From NCBI GenBank assembly GCA_963678275.1, contig OY782765.1, positions 930,001-994,000 of the forward strand: 64,000 bases of DNA, written 5' to 3'. The notes under the pieces are model-generated. The model worked only from the letters and a program-made list of their open reading frames with translations. It did not search any database and was not told where the DNA came from. Below, in pieces: positions 7,927 through 17,069 of this stretch. How positions within the stretch are numbered: the first letter of the stretch is position 1; each line of letters opens with the position of its first letter. The position numbers and the translations under genes were made by a program. The stretch comes from G963677445 sp963678275 (lineage in GTDB: Bacteria; Bacteroidota; Ignavibacteria; Ignavibacteriales; Melioribacteraceae).

Positions 7927-8082
7927 ATCAAGTAAGGGCATTGTTTTTTACATTTTTTTCTAAAACAACTCTAATTGTTTTTGAAAGTTTGTTAATATGT
8001 GGAATAATGCTTTAATTTGGCCTCATGTTTTGACAGGAATATTATTCGCCTGATAAAAAAAAAGAAAGGCTGGCAACTCCAG

Positions 8083-9588
8083 ATGAAAATCCTTCTTGTT
8101 TACCCCCGCATGGCTGACACCTATTTCAGCCTGACTACACTGCTTAAAATAACCGGTAAAAAAATGACATTCCCCCCTTTGGGTTTGCTCACCGTTTCCA
8201 GCCTTTTGCCGGCGGATTGGAATAAAAAGCTGGTTGATATGAATGTATCCGGGCTGAAGGAAAAGGATATTTTATGGGCTGATTTGATATTTATAAGCGC
8301 CATGAATGTTCAGGCTCAATATGTTCCCGAAATTATCCGTGCCTGCAGAAAGTTTGATAAAACCATCGTAGCCGGTGGTCCCCTTTTCGCGAATGAATAT
8401 GAGTTCACAGATGAAATTGACCATTTTATTCTGAATGAAGCCGAAATTACCCTTCCTCCCTTCCTGGATGATTTTATGAATGGCAGCGCAAAAAAAGTTT
8501 ACAAAGCCGATTCATTCTGTGATCTTAAAAAAACACCTGTGCCCGACTGGAACCTGGTAAAAGCAAAAGACTACGCCTTTGGCGCTATTCAATATACCCG
8601 CGGATGTCCTTACCTTTGTGATTTTTGTGATGTAACAAAACTCTTCGGGAGAGTTCCGAGAACCAAAGATATCGGGCAAATTATAAAGGAGCTCGACATT
8701 CTTCTTGAGATGGGTTTCAGTGAAAATATCCTCTTTGCCGAAGATAACCTGATAGGAAATAAAAGAGCCGCTAAAACAGAGCTGCTGCCCGCTCTGATTA
8801 AATGGAGAGAAAAAAACAGGCACGCTCCCAGTTTCTCCACCGAAGTGACTATCAATCTCGCCGATGATGATGAACTTATCCAGATGATGCTGGAAGCGGG
8901 ATTCAGGCAGCTATTCATAGGGATAGAGTCAGTTGATGAGACATCTCTCGTGCAAATGAGAAAAAAACAGAATGTGGGAAGAGACAATCTTGAGGCGGTA
9001 ATTAAACTTCAGGAAAAAGGTTTTCTCCTGATGCTCGCCTTTATTGTCGGGCTCGATACAGATACTAAAGAAGTCTTTAAAAACCAAACAGAGTTTATAC
9101 AGCAAAGCTGCGCTCCATTTATAATTATAAACAAACTTAAAGCTCCTCCCGGCACCGAATTATATAAGCGAATGGAAAAAGAAGGAAGACTTCTTAAAGA
9201 ATTTAATTTTGATGAAACAAGTAGCAACATTATTCCCGTAATGGAACCTCAGGAACTCGAAACAGGTTATAACACCCTTCTGAAAAATATTTATTCCCCC
9301 GCCGCCAGTTACGCGAGAATTATGGATTACCTGAAGCTTAAAAAAAGAATGAATATAAAAAATGGCATCAGACGTGTACTAAAACCCGGAGATATTCTTA
9401 CAGTTTTCAGAGTATTGTTTTATATTTCATTTCATAAGAATACAAGGAAAGAATTCTGGGGAATAATTGGTTATCTGTTAAAAGAAAAACCGGGACAGAT
9501 TGATCTTGGCATTTTGCTTAATGTTGTATTGTATCACAATTACCTTAGATATAACAATATTTTGAGAAATGAAAAAGGCGGTGTTTAA
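8083..9588 (+). CDS. B12-binding domain radical SAM protein (DUF4070/HpnP-like architecture)
   Basis: About 501 residues from the preferred ATG at 8083 (MKILLVYPRM, where the B12-binding Rossmann domain begins); a TTG 66 bases upstream would add an unsupported basic tail. Residues 1-130 form a cobalamin-binding-type domain without the DxHxxG histidine. The radical SAM core has GCPYLCDFC, giving a CX3CX2C cluster at about 175, 179 and 182, followed by FGRVPRTKD and IGIES. The C-terminal part matches the DUF4070-type extension found in hopanoid C2-methylase HpnP and many uncharacterised relatives. It probably methylates or rearranges an unactivated carbon, but no hopanoid or antibiotic gene is nearby, so the substrate is unknown. 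It is divergent from tetR. Confidence 0.87.
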   Translation: MKILLVYPRMADTYFSLTTLLKITGKKMTFPPLGLLTVSSLLPADWNKKLVDMNVSGLKEKDILWADLIFISAMNVQAQYVPEIIRACRKFDKTIVAGGPLFANEYEFTDEIDHFILNEAEITLPPFLDDFMNGSAKKVYKADSFCDLKKTPVPDWNLVKAKDYAFGAIQYTRGCPYLCDFCDVTKLFGRVPRTKDIGQIIKELDILLEMGFSENILFAEDNLIGNKRAAKTELLPALIKWREKNRHAPSFSTEVTINLADDDELIQMMLEAGFRQLFIGIESVDETSLVQMRKKQNVGRDNLEAVIKLQEKGFLLMLAFIVGLDTDTKEVFKNQTEFIQQSCAPFIIINKLKAPPGTELYKRMEKEGRLLKEFNFDETSSNIIPVMEPQELETGYNTLLKNIYSPAASYARIMDYLKLKKRMNIKNGIRRVLKPGDILTVFRVLFYISFHKNTRKEFWGIIGYLLKEKPGQIDLGILLNVVLYHNYLRYNNILRNEKGGV

Positions 9589-9593
9589 CCGCC
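9572..9593 (-). terminator. Intrinsic terminator of yceI
   Basis: GGCGGT-GTTTA-ACCGCC stem followed on the minus strand by TTTTT. It overlaps the stop codon of the convergent radical SAM gene. Confidence 0.75.
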
Positions 9594-9647
9594 CAAAAAA
9601 AAATTGTGTAATCTAACAGATTCCAAACATTATAGTTAAAGAAGGCT

Positions 9648-10235
9648 TTACCCTTTTTTAATCAGCTCAATATTTGCTCTGATTTCAACATCCTCACCAA
9701 CTACAAATCCACCCGTTTCAAGAAGCTTATTCCACTTGAGTCCGTAATCAAATCTGTTAACTTCACCTGAAAGTTTAAAACCCATTCTTTCATTTCCCCA
9801 GGGATCTTTTACTGATCCGTTGAATTTCACATCAAGCTCAACTTCTTTGGTTACTCCCTTCATCGTCAGATCCCCAACGAGTTTATACTTTTTTCCACCA
9901 ACTTTGGTCATTTTTTTGCTAACGAACTTAATTTCAGGATATTTTTCAGCGCTAAAAAAATCATCCGATCTAAGATGTTTATCCCTGTCCTCATTATCAG
10001 TATCGATGCTTGCGACTTTTATTTCAAGATCAATTTTCAGGCTCTCCGGATTTAGACCGTCAGAAGTTATAGTACCATCATATTCTCCGAAGTTACCTTC
10101 GGTTTCCGATATGACCATGTGTGAAACACTAAAAGACACATTTGAATGTGACTTATCAAATTTCCATTCAGTCTGTGCGGCGAGTGAAGAAATTGTGAAT
10201 AAAAACAGGGCTAATGAAATTTTCATAGTTTTCAT
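9648..10235 (-). CDS. YceI family periplasmic protein
   Basis: A 195-residue protein with a clear signal peptide (KISLALFLFTISSLAAQ, cleavage after about 21) and the YceI lipocalin-like fold. Recognisable segments are WKFDKSHSNVSFSVSHM, the DNEDRDKHLRSDDFF loop, and the closing GxKWNKLLE. Family members bind polyisoprenoids or similar lipids in the periplasm, and the exact ligand varies. AAGGAG lies seven bases upstream of the ATG. A terminator with U tract follows 55 bases downstream. It is monocistronic. Confidence 0.94.
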   Translation of the reverse strand: MKTMKISLALFLFTISSLAAQTEWKFDKSHSNVSFSVSHMVISETEGNFGEYDGTITSDGLNPESLKIDLEIKVASIDTDNEDRDKHLRSDDFFSAEKYPEIKFVSKKMTKVGGKKYKLVGDLTMKGVTKEVELDVKFNGSVKDPWGNERMGFKLSGEVNRFDYGLKWNKLLETGGFVVGEDVEIRANIELIKKG

Positions 10236-10440
10236 TTGGCTCTCCTTTGCTATTTTATTTTTATGTTATTTTATTTATTCTCTTTATTATGCACTTGTTA
10301 TTACCAGCGATATAATTATACCACATGTCTTGTTTAACCACGCAAGACAAAAAACAGTTCCAAAGAATAAAAAATATTTTATAGATAATGGAGAGACGAA
10401 GGAAAATGTAATAAAAATTACCGCAGACAGAATGTTAGAA

Positions 10441-10476
10441 GAAAAAAAACACCCCGCGGCTATATATGCCGCGGGG
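10441..10476 (-). terminator. Intrinsic terminator of the OmpL47-like gene
   Basis: Perfect 9-bp stem CCCCGCGGC / GCCGCGGGG with a 7-nt AT loop; the minus strand then reads TGTTTTTTTTC. Confidence 0.85.
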
Positions 10477-10494
10477 TTAAATTTCAAAAACTTT

Positions 10495-12240
10495 TTATCT
10501 GATTATAAGAGATACTTCTTTTGTAATTTCATTTTTTACCCTGTCCACTGAGCGAAGTTTGACTTTATAATTTCCCGGTTTGTCAAATTCAATAGGGTTG
10601 GCGTATTTAATTTCTATGCCGTCGTTTATTGAGTACCAGACTCCTTCCGGACCAACCGAATCATCTGTGGCAGCAAGATACAAGGAGGTTTTTGGAGGAA
10701 ATACTTCAACAATATTGCCAAGTTCATCCCTCTCGACTCCGATATTATTCAGACTGAAGGTTTCCATTATCCTTGGCGGAGTATTATCCACCTGGATCAT
10801 TATTTTTTTAGCCCCTTCCTTGTTGCCGACATTGTCTTCTGACCAGTAGGATATTTCTGTCCTTCCTTCATTGTATATATTTACCGGCATCGTGTAGTCG
10901 GCAAGAGGATTATTTCCAAGTTTGTAATGAACCTGTTTAACGCCCGAATGCATATCCTGAGCTGTCAGTTTAATTCCGGTCTGGCTTGAAATCCAGATAA
11001 TTCCACTTTGTGAAAAATTAGCTCCTTCGCATTCATACCTGGTCTCCGGAGGATTTTTATCGAGAATAACCTCGAACATTTCAATGTCGCTGATATTATC
11101 AAAATTATCTGAAGCCCTGAATGCTATCAGGTTGCTGACAACATCACTCTGTACTTCAAAAGGGATACTATAAAGATTGAATTGTCCATCATTAACCTTG
11201 TATTCTATATTTTTTACACCGATCTTGTTATCAGTGGCAAAGAGGTTAATCTTCGATCTGCCCGAAATATAACGTGAGCCTTCTTTCTCAAAATAGTTGC
11301 CGGAGATTTCATAATTAAGTTTTGGAGGGGTTTTATCAATATAAAAACTATATTCTCTGCGAGTTTCAATATTCCCCACATTGTCGACGGAATAATAACT
11401 GAGTCTGTGATCCCCTTCGGCCAGTGTATCGCAGATTATTGTAGCGCCGGTTTCAGAAACAACTTCAGGATAAAAATCAAGCTGTACAGTTGTATGTTTT
11501 ATTCCTGAAAGATTGTCTTTACCACTTATCACAACATTACTTGCGGCCGATAAAACATTACCGGTAAAATTTACCGAAACGACATGAGCTGTAATTGGAG
11601 CGCTCAGATCGACAGAGAATCTTTTTTCCTTTGGAAGTTCAACATTTCCGACCTTATCAACCGCGTAATACCGCAAACTGTATTTCTTTTCATTATTGAA
11701 TGAAATCTCCCCGTGATACGGATCGAATATTTTCCCGTCAATGGAGACATAAGTTTGTTCGATACCCGACAGTGAATCTATCGAAGAAATGGCGCATACA
11801 AGTCCTTTTCCGAAATAGATATCATTCCCCGATTTAAATTCGGTGGCGCCGGTAAATTCCGCTGAAGATTCTGCCGAAATTCCATCGGCATAAAATTTCA
11901 ACAGAGTTGTATCCCCGCTTAAATAGTTATACCATCTTAGGAACTGTCGACCCGATTTTTCAAGTTTGATTCCATCTCCAAGGATTGTAGTAGCGTCACG
12001 ACTTGTATCCGGGCTTACTGTCTGAAGAAGGAATGAATCTGCCGTTTCATCAGGAGAAGTGCTTAATTTCACCCAAAAAGGCATATCCAGTGGCCAGTAG
12101 ATAGAATTATCCGATTCATCGACATAAACTTTTTTCTTGTGCGATTTCTGGTGAGCCGGACCTGTACCCGAATCCTGGGCAATAATAATCCCCGAAAGGG
12201 CCAGTAGAAGAAAAATAGTCAGAATGCGTTTTTCTGCCAT
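10495..12240 (-). CDS. Exported protein with OmpL47-type beta-sandwich repeats
   Basis: A roughly 581-residue secreted protein. The upstream ATG at 12252 overlaps the GGAG that serves as the ribosome binding site, so the start is ATG 12240 (or 12243), giving MAEKRILTIFLLLALSGIIIAQ as signal peptide. The body is a tandem array of about 90-residue units marked by YSVDNVGN, ASDNFDN, SEDNVGNKEG and by DKTPPKL, DKNPPETR, DNTPPR; these are the signatures of OmpL47-type repeats described in Leptospira outer-surface proteins. No catalytic motif and no T9SS tail are evident; it ends in a repeat. Likely an envelope-associated binding or structural protein. Terminator at 10441-10476. Confidence 0.8.
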   Translation of the reverse strand: MAEKRILTIFLLLALSGIIIAQDSGTGPAHQKSHKKKVYVDESDNSIYWPLDMPFWVKLSTSPDETADSFLLQTVSPDTSRDATTILGDGIKLEKSGRQFLRWYNYLSGDTTLLKFYADGISAESSAEFTGATEFKSGNDIYFGKGLVCAISSIDSLSGIEQTYVSIDGKIFDPYHGEISFNNEKKYSLRYYAVDKVGNVELPKEKRFSVDLSAPITAHVVSVNFTGNVLSAASNVVISGKDNLSGIKHTTVQLDFYPEVVSETGATIICDTLAEGDHRLSYYSVDNVGNIETRREYSFYIDKTPPKLNYEISGNYFEKEGSRYISGRSKINLFATDNKIGVKNIEYKVNDGQFNLYSIPFEVQSDVVSNLIAFRASDNFDNISDIEMFEVILDKNPPETRYECEGANFSQSGIIWISSQTGIKLTAQDMHSGVKQVHYKLGNNPLADYTMPVNIYNEGRTEISYWSEDNVGNKEGAKKIMIQVDNTPPRIMETFSLNNIGVERDELGNIVEVFPPKTSLYLAATDDSVGPEGVWYSINDGIEIKYANPIEFDKPGNYKVKLRSVDRVKNEITKEVSLIIR

Positions 12241-12368
12241 CATGGTCTCCATGTTTTTTTACATTTGAGAATTTTGGCCTGCAAAGTCCAAAAATACTTT
12301 GAAAATTAACCTGCTTACTGCTTCAAAACTGAAAGTAATATTACAAACTTCCCATTTAAATGGCAATA

Positions 12369-12382
12369 TTCACAGTTGTGAA
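12369..12382. promoter_or_regulatory. Palindrome upstream of the OmpL47-like gene
   Basis: TTCACA-GT-TGTGAA is a perfect palindrome about 130 bases upstream of the 12240 start. The half-site order is inverted relative to a CRP site. Its role is speculative. The rest of the 12241-12626 gap holds one terminator and AT-rich sequence, no gene. Confidence 0.25.
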
Positions 12383-12510
12383 ACATAATCATTGTTTGTT
12401 TTTTTTTTAATAAATTGATCAAAATTTATCATTCTTAACAATTATTTAAATTTTAGCTTTGCGGATTCCATTTTTTTTGAAGAATAATAAATCTAAAAGC
12501 ATTATATATC

Positions 12511-12537
12511 AAAAAAAATGCCGTCTTTTAAGACGGC
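12511..12537 (-). terminator. Intrinsic terminator of the BNR/T9SS protein gene
   Basis: GCCGTCTT-TT-AAGACGGC perfect stem with the minus strand continuing ATTTTTTTT. Confidence 0.85.
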
Positions 12538-12626
12538 AATATTAAATTGAAATAATTTCTTCTTACTGTTATACCCCTGCATCCGCTGGCTTCAACAATG
12601 ATAATAGTTTATGGCAAATGGGCATT

Positions 12627-14219
12627 TTATTTTAAAAGCATCATTTTAACAGCTTTCTCATACCCTTCGCTTTTCATACGGCAGATATATATTCCTGAAG
12701 GATAAAAATTACCCGATTTGTTTTTTGCGTGCCAGTCTAAAGAATAAAAACCCCCGGAAACGTTTTTATCCAGCAGAGTCCCGACTTTTTCACCGTTTAC
12801 ATTAAAAATTTCTATTAAAACATGCCCCCGGGTTTTCATCTTAAAGTTTATTGTGGTAGAGGGGTTAAAGGGATTCGGATAATTTTGCATCAATTCGAAA
12901 TTGCCGGCGGAAAATACTTCCGGTTCAACTTTGGTCAGCAGTTCATCATCTGTAAACTTCGCCATCCTGATTTCATTCTCCGATGCGCTTATACTATGTG
13001 TCCAGACAGGGTAAATATATTCTTCCTCCAAAGCGATATTTATATAATCGCCAATAAAATTTTGAGTGCGGGCATTAAATGATTCCTCACTGATAAGAAA
13101 ATTATCAAAGGTTTCCCCCCCGTCTGTTGACCGCGCAAGGTAAACATCTGTAAAATTGTCTTCAGTATTTCTCCTGTCATAAAAAACAATATAAAGCCAC
13201 CCGTTTGATTTATCAATTGCCAGCCAGGGATAAAATTGAGGCCTGTCTGTTTCATCATTATTTACCCTGATGATATTTCCCCAGGTTTCGCCTCCATCAT
13301 CAGATTTTATCAGGAAAATATCTGTATTATAAATTCCATTCCGCTGGTCCGCCCATAATATATATATGTCGCCATTCCAGGGAGAATCGCTGATATTGCA
13401 AAAAGTCTGCGGCAAACCATTTCCATATATACCGGGGACCTCATAACCCCAGCCCCAACCGCCTACATGATCGGTAATAAATTTATCATCCCCGAAAGTT
13501 AAACCCCCGTCTGTTGATTTGTCAAAAACGATTCCTTCCGGTCCTGTCCAGGCAATATAAATTTGCCCTTCAGGTCCTACCGCGGGCACAGCGCCTTCAG
13601 TGGTGTTATCATCATCGAGGCAATCCCCCTCAACTTCACAAAGCTGCAGAGGTTCCGACCATGTCATACCTTTATCTGTTGACCTTGAAAATAAAACACG
13701 GCTTTTATCTTCAGGATCCGAACTGAATACCTCGTCAAATTCAGTCCAGCCAACATACAGGTTTCCATCATATTGCGAACCTGTATAGTCCACTGTAATC
13801 CACTCCTTATCTTCATGTTTTGGCCTGTTCAGTCCGGTATATGTCCCGTTATTCCAGGAAATTCCCCCGTCTGTTGATTTTTGAATAATAATTCTGTCTA
13901 CCCAGTTCCCGCTTAAGGGAGGTTCCCCCGAAAGGTGGGCATAATAAAGGTTTCCTTCCATATCAAAAACGAGTGAAGGATCACCCCAAACACCCATAGA
14001 TGAAGTTAATACACCCCAGTTCCAGTTAGCGCCGCCGTCAAAACTATAGTAATAGTAGTTTAGATTTGAACCTATAACTATGTTATCAGTATTGAGGGGA
14101 TTAATGGCAATTGAAACTTCATTCGGTTTTGTAACTTCCGGAGCGCTGACAGTAATATTGGAAATTTGCGCGGAAAGAACGGCTGAAAGAAAAAATAAAT
14201 AAATAATAAAAATTCTCAT
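12627..14219 (-). CDS. Secreted sialidase-like BNR-repeat protein with T9SS type A sorting domain
   Basis: A 530-residue protein: signal peptide (IIYLFFLSAVLSAQ), then a six-bladed-type propeller marked by Asp-box/BNR motifs STDGGISW, STDKGMTW, STDGGLTF, SDDGGETW and STDGGETF, then a C-terminal domain from about residue 440 beginning FELMQNYPNPFNPSTTI and ending PSGIYICRMKSEGYEKAVK. That tail is the type IX secretion sorting domain found in Ignavibacteria and Bacteroidetes, so the protein is predicted to be secreted to the cell surface. The sialidase catalytic Arg triad and Glu/Tyr pair were not identified, and many such propellers are non-catalytic; do not assume sialidase activity. Confidence 0.88.
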   Translation of the reverse strand: MRIFIIYLFFLSAVLSAQISNITVSAPEVTKPNEVSIAINPLNTDNIVIGSNLNYYYYSFDGGANWNWGVLTSSMGVWGDPSLVFDMEGNLYYAHLSGEPPLSGNWVDRIIIQKSTDGGISWNNGTYTGLNRPKHEDKEWITVDYTGSQYDGNLYVGWTEFDEVFSSDPEDKSRVLFSRSTDKGMTWSEPLQLCEVEGDCLDDDNTTEGAVPAVGPEGQIYIAWTGPEGIVFDKSTDGGLTFGDDKFITDHVGGWGWGYEVPGIYGNGLPQTFCNISDSPWNGDIYILWADQRNGIYNTDIFLIKSDDGGETWGNIIRVNNDETDRPQFYPWLAIDKSNGWLYIVFYDRRNTEDNFTDVYLARSTDGGETFDNFLISEESFNARTQNFIGDYINIALEEEYIYPVWTHSISASENEIRMAKFTDDELLTKVEPEVFSAGNFELMQNYPNPFNPSTTINFKMKTRGHVLIEIFNVNGEKVGTLLDKNVSGGFYSLDWHAKNKSGNFYPSGIYICRMKSEGYEKAVKMMLLK

Positions 14220-14305
14220 TTGTCCACCTGTGTTTTTTTTACAGATGAATTAAATATTATTTCTCACCTAATATCGGCACAAATCATGATTTCGCCTACT
14301 TTTCT

Positions 14306-16921
14306 TCACTTAATATTTAATTCTGACTTATACGCGCTTGGTGTTTTGCCGGTAAATTTCCTGAACGCGCTGTTAAATGAATTTTTTGAGTTAAAGCCGG
14401 CCTCAATTGCCACCTGCATAATTTTTTTATCTTTTCCTTCCGGTGAAACTAATATTCTCTTAGCCTCTTCCACACGGTGACGATTTACATAATCATTAAA
14501 ATTCATCGAATATTCCCTGTTGATAACCAGGGAAATATGTTCTTTTGATACTGCAAGATTATCAGCGACTTTCTGCAAAGAAAGCCCGTGTTCAAGAAAA
14601 ATATTTTCTTTCTCCATCAGGTATTCCAATCCCTCTTTTATTCCGGCTACCTTTTCGCTGCTGAGTGAAGAAGTTTTATATTTTTCTCTTTCACCTCCTT
14701 TCCTTTTATTTTTTCTATAAAAAAAGAAAACAGAAACTATAAGCAGAATAAACAAAATGCCCGCGACAGAGTAGAGATTCAAAATTTCTCGTTTAACTCT
14801 GATACGTAAAAGTAAAGATTCACTATTCCATTTGCCTGCTCCCTGTTTTGCCCTCAGAAAAACATTATAACTTCCGGAAGCCAGGTTTTTTAATACAATT
14901 TTTCCTCCCGGATGACACCTCTGCCATTCACTTTCATTTAGTTTATACTCCGATATTATTTTGTCACTGAAAGGAAAGTAAGGAATTGCGAAATTAATTG
15001 TCAGACTTTCAAATCCGGGAGTAATTTCATTAGTTAAACTCTCTTTAACAAATATAAGAGTATCTCCCTCGACAATTACATTCTCAACAATGGATTTTAA
15101 TTCTTTGACGCTATCCATCCTGTTCATGTCAAAAACAGAAATTCCTCCCATTGTCCCTATCCAAAGTTTATTTTCATCCGATTTTACAAACGCGCTCTGA
15201 TTTATATCATTAAAAATAAGTCCATCATCTGTGTCATATAAAGTAAAATATTTGCCGTCATAAATATTCATTCCGTCTGAGGTGCCGATATAAACGTTTT
15301 TTTTATCCGCTAATAATGTGTAAACCGTATTGGAGATCATCCCGTCGTTTCTGTCTAATGTATCAATTATTTCACCGTGCCGGATAATATTTATCCCCTT
15401 ATCTGTTCCTATCCATATTTCACCATTCTCCCTTTCCGCAAAAGAAGTAATAGTATTAGAGGATAATCCATCCGCGGTTGTAAAGTGTTTAGCATTTCCC
15501 TTTGCCAGAATAAATAATCCATCATTTCTTGTTCCCGCCAGGATCCTGTTTTCTTTAGATTTAACCAGGGAGTTTATTCCGGGATTACCGGTAAATCCCC
15601 CCGGCGACAGCTTTTCGCTTTTATCCTTTTTTATTAACCACAAACCATTCCTGCGAAATGAAACAAGCGCCGCTGTGTCACCGGTTGTGATAAAACAGCT
15701 TGTTATAAACTCTCCATTTCCCGGCAATGGATAAACAGTAGAAATAACTCCTTCATGATAGTGATAAATATTCCTCCTGCCGGCGATAAACAACTTTTCT
15801 TCTTCATCTTTGTAAAAGGAAAGCGCGATATCGTTATTATCGTCAGCCAGTGGATTAAATTTTTTCCACCGATTATCAGCAAAGATTGAATTGCCTCCTC
15901 TTCCATCCCCCGCGAGAACGTAATCCTTTCCAATAACAATATTGAAGATTGTATTGGAAACGAGTCCTTCAGTTTTGCTGAAATTACGGAATAAATTATC
16001 AGAAATTATAAAAACACCAAATCCGAAGGCGCCGCACCAAATATTGCCATCATGATCGGCAGTTATTGTCTGTAAGGTTATATCCTTTTTTTCAGGATCG
16101 GGGAAAATCTTTGCGGTTTGATTTTCATCCCCGGTAAAAAGCCCTTCGTCTGTCAGATACCATAACCGCCCCTTCCCGCTTTGCAGAATAGCGCTGATTT
16201 TTTTATCCTGTAATATCCCCTTTTTTCCCCAGCCGGCATCGCTAAAACTCAGAATACCATTTGATTCAGAACCTGCCAATAAAATATTGTCTTTTATAAA
16301 CAGTGAAGTTATCAGGAGACCAGGCGCCCGGATATTTTTATATATTTCTCCTCCTTTGTAAAAATAAATCCTGTTTCTGCCAGCGAATATAAGAGCTTTT
16401 TCTGTTTGGAACATATTATAAACGGGCTCGGGAAGTCCCGGAAGAGTCAATGTCACCCCTTTTGAAAAAATATTCACTGAACCATCGTAATGAAGTAAAA
16501 TCAGCTCATCATTATCAGCGACCGCAAAATCTTTTATATAACATCCCGCAGAGCTTATCCGGGAGAAACCGGCTTTATTAAAGGCCCACAATTCCCCTCG
16601 TCGGTTGAGTATCCATAAGTTACCGGATTTATCCTCATTAATTTTAATTATCCAGTGATTAAACAGGTCCTTTGGTTCAGTGAAGTTTTTTACATTCTCC
16701 CCGTCAAACCGGCTTATCCCCTCTTCAGTTCCAATCCATACAAATCCATTTTTATCCTGGTATATTGAATGCACAGTGGATTGAACCAAACCATCCTGCC
16801 TGGATATATTTTTTATCAGAAATTCCTGGGCGCTTTTTTTTGCAGGAAAAAGGATCAAAAAAAAGATAATCTGGAATAATACACGATAAAAAGAATTTAT
16901 TCCGGCGTTAAAAAAAATCAT
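14306..16921 (-). CDS. Membrane-spanning propeller sensor with AraC DNA-binding domain
   Basis: An 871-residue one-component regulator. After an N-terminal signal/TM come two-component-regulator-propeller repeats to about 600 (VWIGTEEGISRFDG, LWYLTDEGLF, IWCGAFGFGVF, IWIGTDKGINI, LWIGTMGGISVFD), a Y_Y_Y-like domain (about 640-705), one TM segment (about 714-736) and a cytoplasmic AraC-type double helix-turn-helix (about 762-871: LSLQKVADNLAVSKEHIS, NDYVNRHRVEEAKRIL, VAIEAGFNSKNSFNSAFRKFTG). It has the layout of a Bacteroides hybrid two-component system but no kinase or receiver between TM and HTH. The AraC domain would have to find DNA while membrane-bound. The ligand is unknown; neighbours suggest envelope-protein control. 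Confidence 0.9.
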   Translation of the reverse strand: MIFFNAGINSFYRVLFQIIFFLILFPAKKSAQEFLIKNISRQDGLVQSTVHSIYQDKNGFVWIGTEEGISRFDGENVKNFTEPKDLFNHWIIKINEDKSGNLWILNRRGELWAFNKAGFSRISSAGCYIKDFAVADNDELILLHYDGSVNIFSKGVTLTLPGLPEPVYNMFQTEKALIFAGRNRIYFYKGGEIYKNIRAPGLLITSLFIKDNILLAGSESNGILSFSDAGWGKKGILQDKKISAILQSGKGRLWYLTDEGLFTGDENQTAKIFPDPEKKDITLQTITADHDGNIWCGAFGFGVFIISDNLFRNFSKTEGLVSNTIFNIVIGKDYVLAGDGRGGNSIFADNRWKKFNPLADDNNDIALSFYKDEEEKLFIAGRRNIYHYHEGVISTVYPLPGNGEFITSCFITTGDTAALVSFRRNGLWLIKKDKSEKLSPGGFTGNPGINSLVKSKENRILAGTRNDGLFILAKGNAKHFTTADGLSSNTITSFAERENGEIWIGTDKGINIIRHGEIIDTLDRNDGMISNTVYTLLADKKNVYIGTSDGMNIYDGKYFTLYDTDDGLIFNDINQSAFVKSDENKLWIGTMGGISVFDMNRMDSVKELKSIVENVIVEGDTLIFVKESLTNEITPGFESLTINFAIPYFPFSDKIISEYKLNESEWQRCHPGGKIVLKNLASGSYNVFLRAKQGAGKWNSESLLLRIRVKREILNLYSVAGILFILLIVSVFFFYRKNKRKGGEREKYKTSSLSSEKVAGIKEGLEYLMEKENIFLEHGLSLQKVADNLAVSKEHISLVINREYSMNFNDYVNRHRVEEAKRILVSPEGKDKKIMQVAIEAGFNSKNSFNSAFRKFTGKTPSAYKSELNIK

Positions 16922-17031
16922 TTCCAGTCTTCCCGGTTTTCGTTGGATATTCTTAAAACTTATTACGGAATTTATAATATTACCCCTTAACCTGAAAGAT
17001 TAAAATTATTGTCTGAATCTGATTTTTTTAT

Positions 17032-17055
17032 CAAAAAGGCCGCTTAAAAGCGGCC
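17032..17055 (-). terminator. Intrinsic terminator of the DUF3857/transglutaminase gene
   Basis: GGCCGCT-TAAA-AGCGGCC stem, minus strand then TTTTTGA. Confidence 0.8.
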
Positions 17056-17069
17056 CCTGAATTTTTCTT

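Noticed and set aside
8017..8082. Upstream TTG extension of the radical SAM gene
   Set aside because: Adds a basic, non-conserved tail before the recognisable B12-binding start MKILLVYPR.
9820..10551. 243-codon plus-strand ORF over yceI
   Set aside because: Antisense shadow of yceI and its terminator; serine/phenylalanine-rich with no domain.
12627..14219. Sialidase activity
   Set aside because: Asp-box motifs are structural; the catalytic Arg triad was not found, so only a BNR propeller is called.
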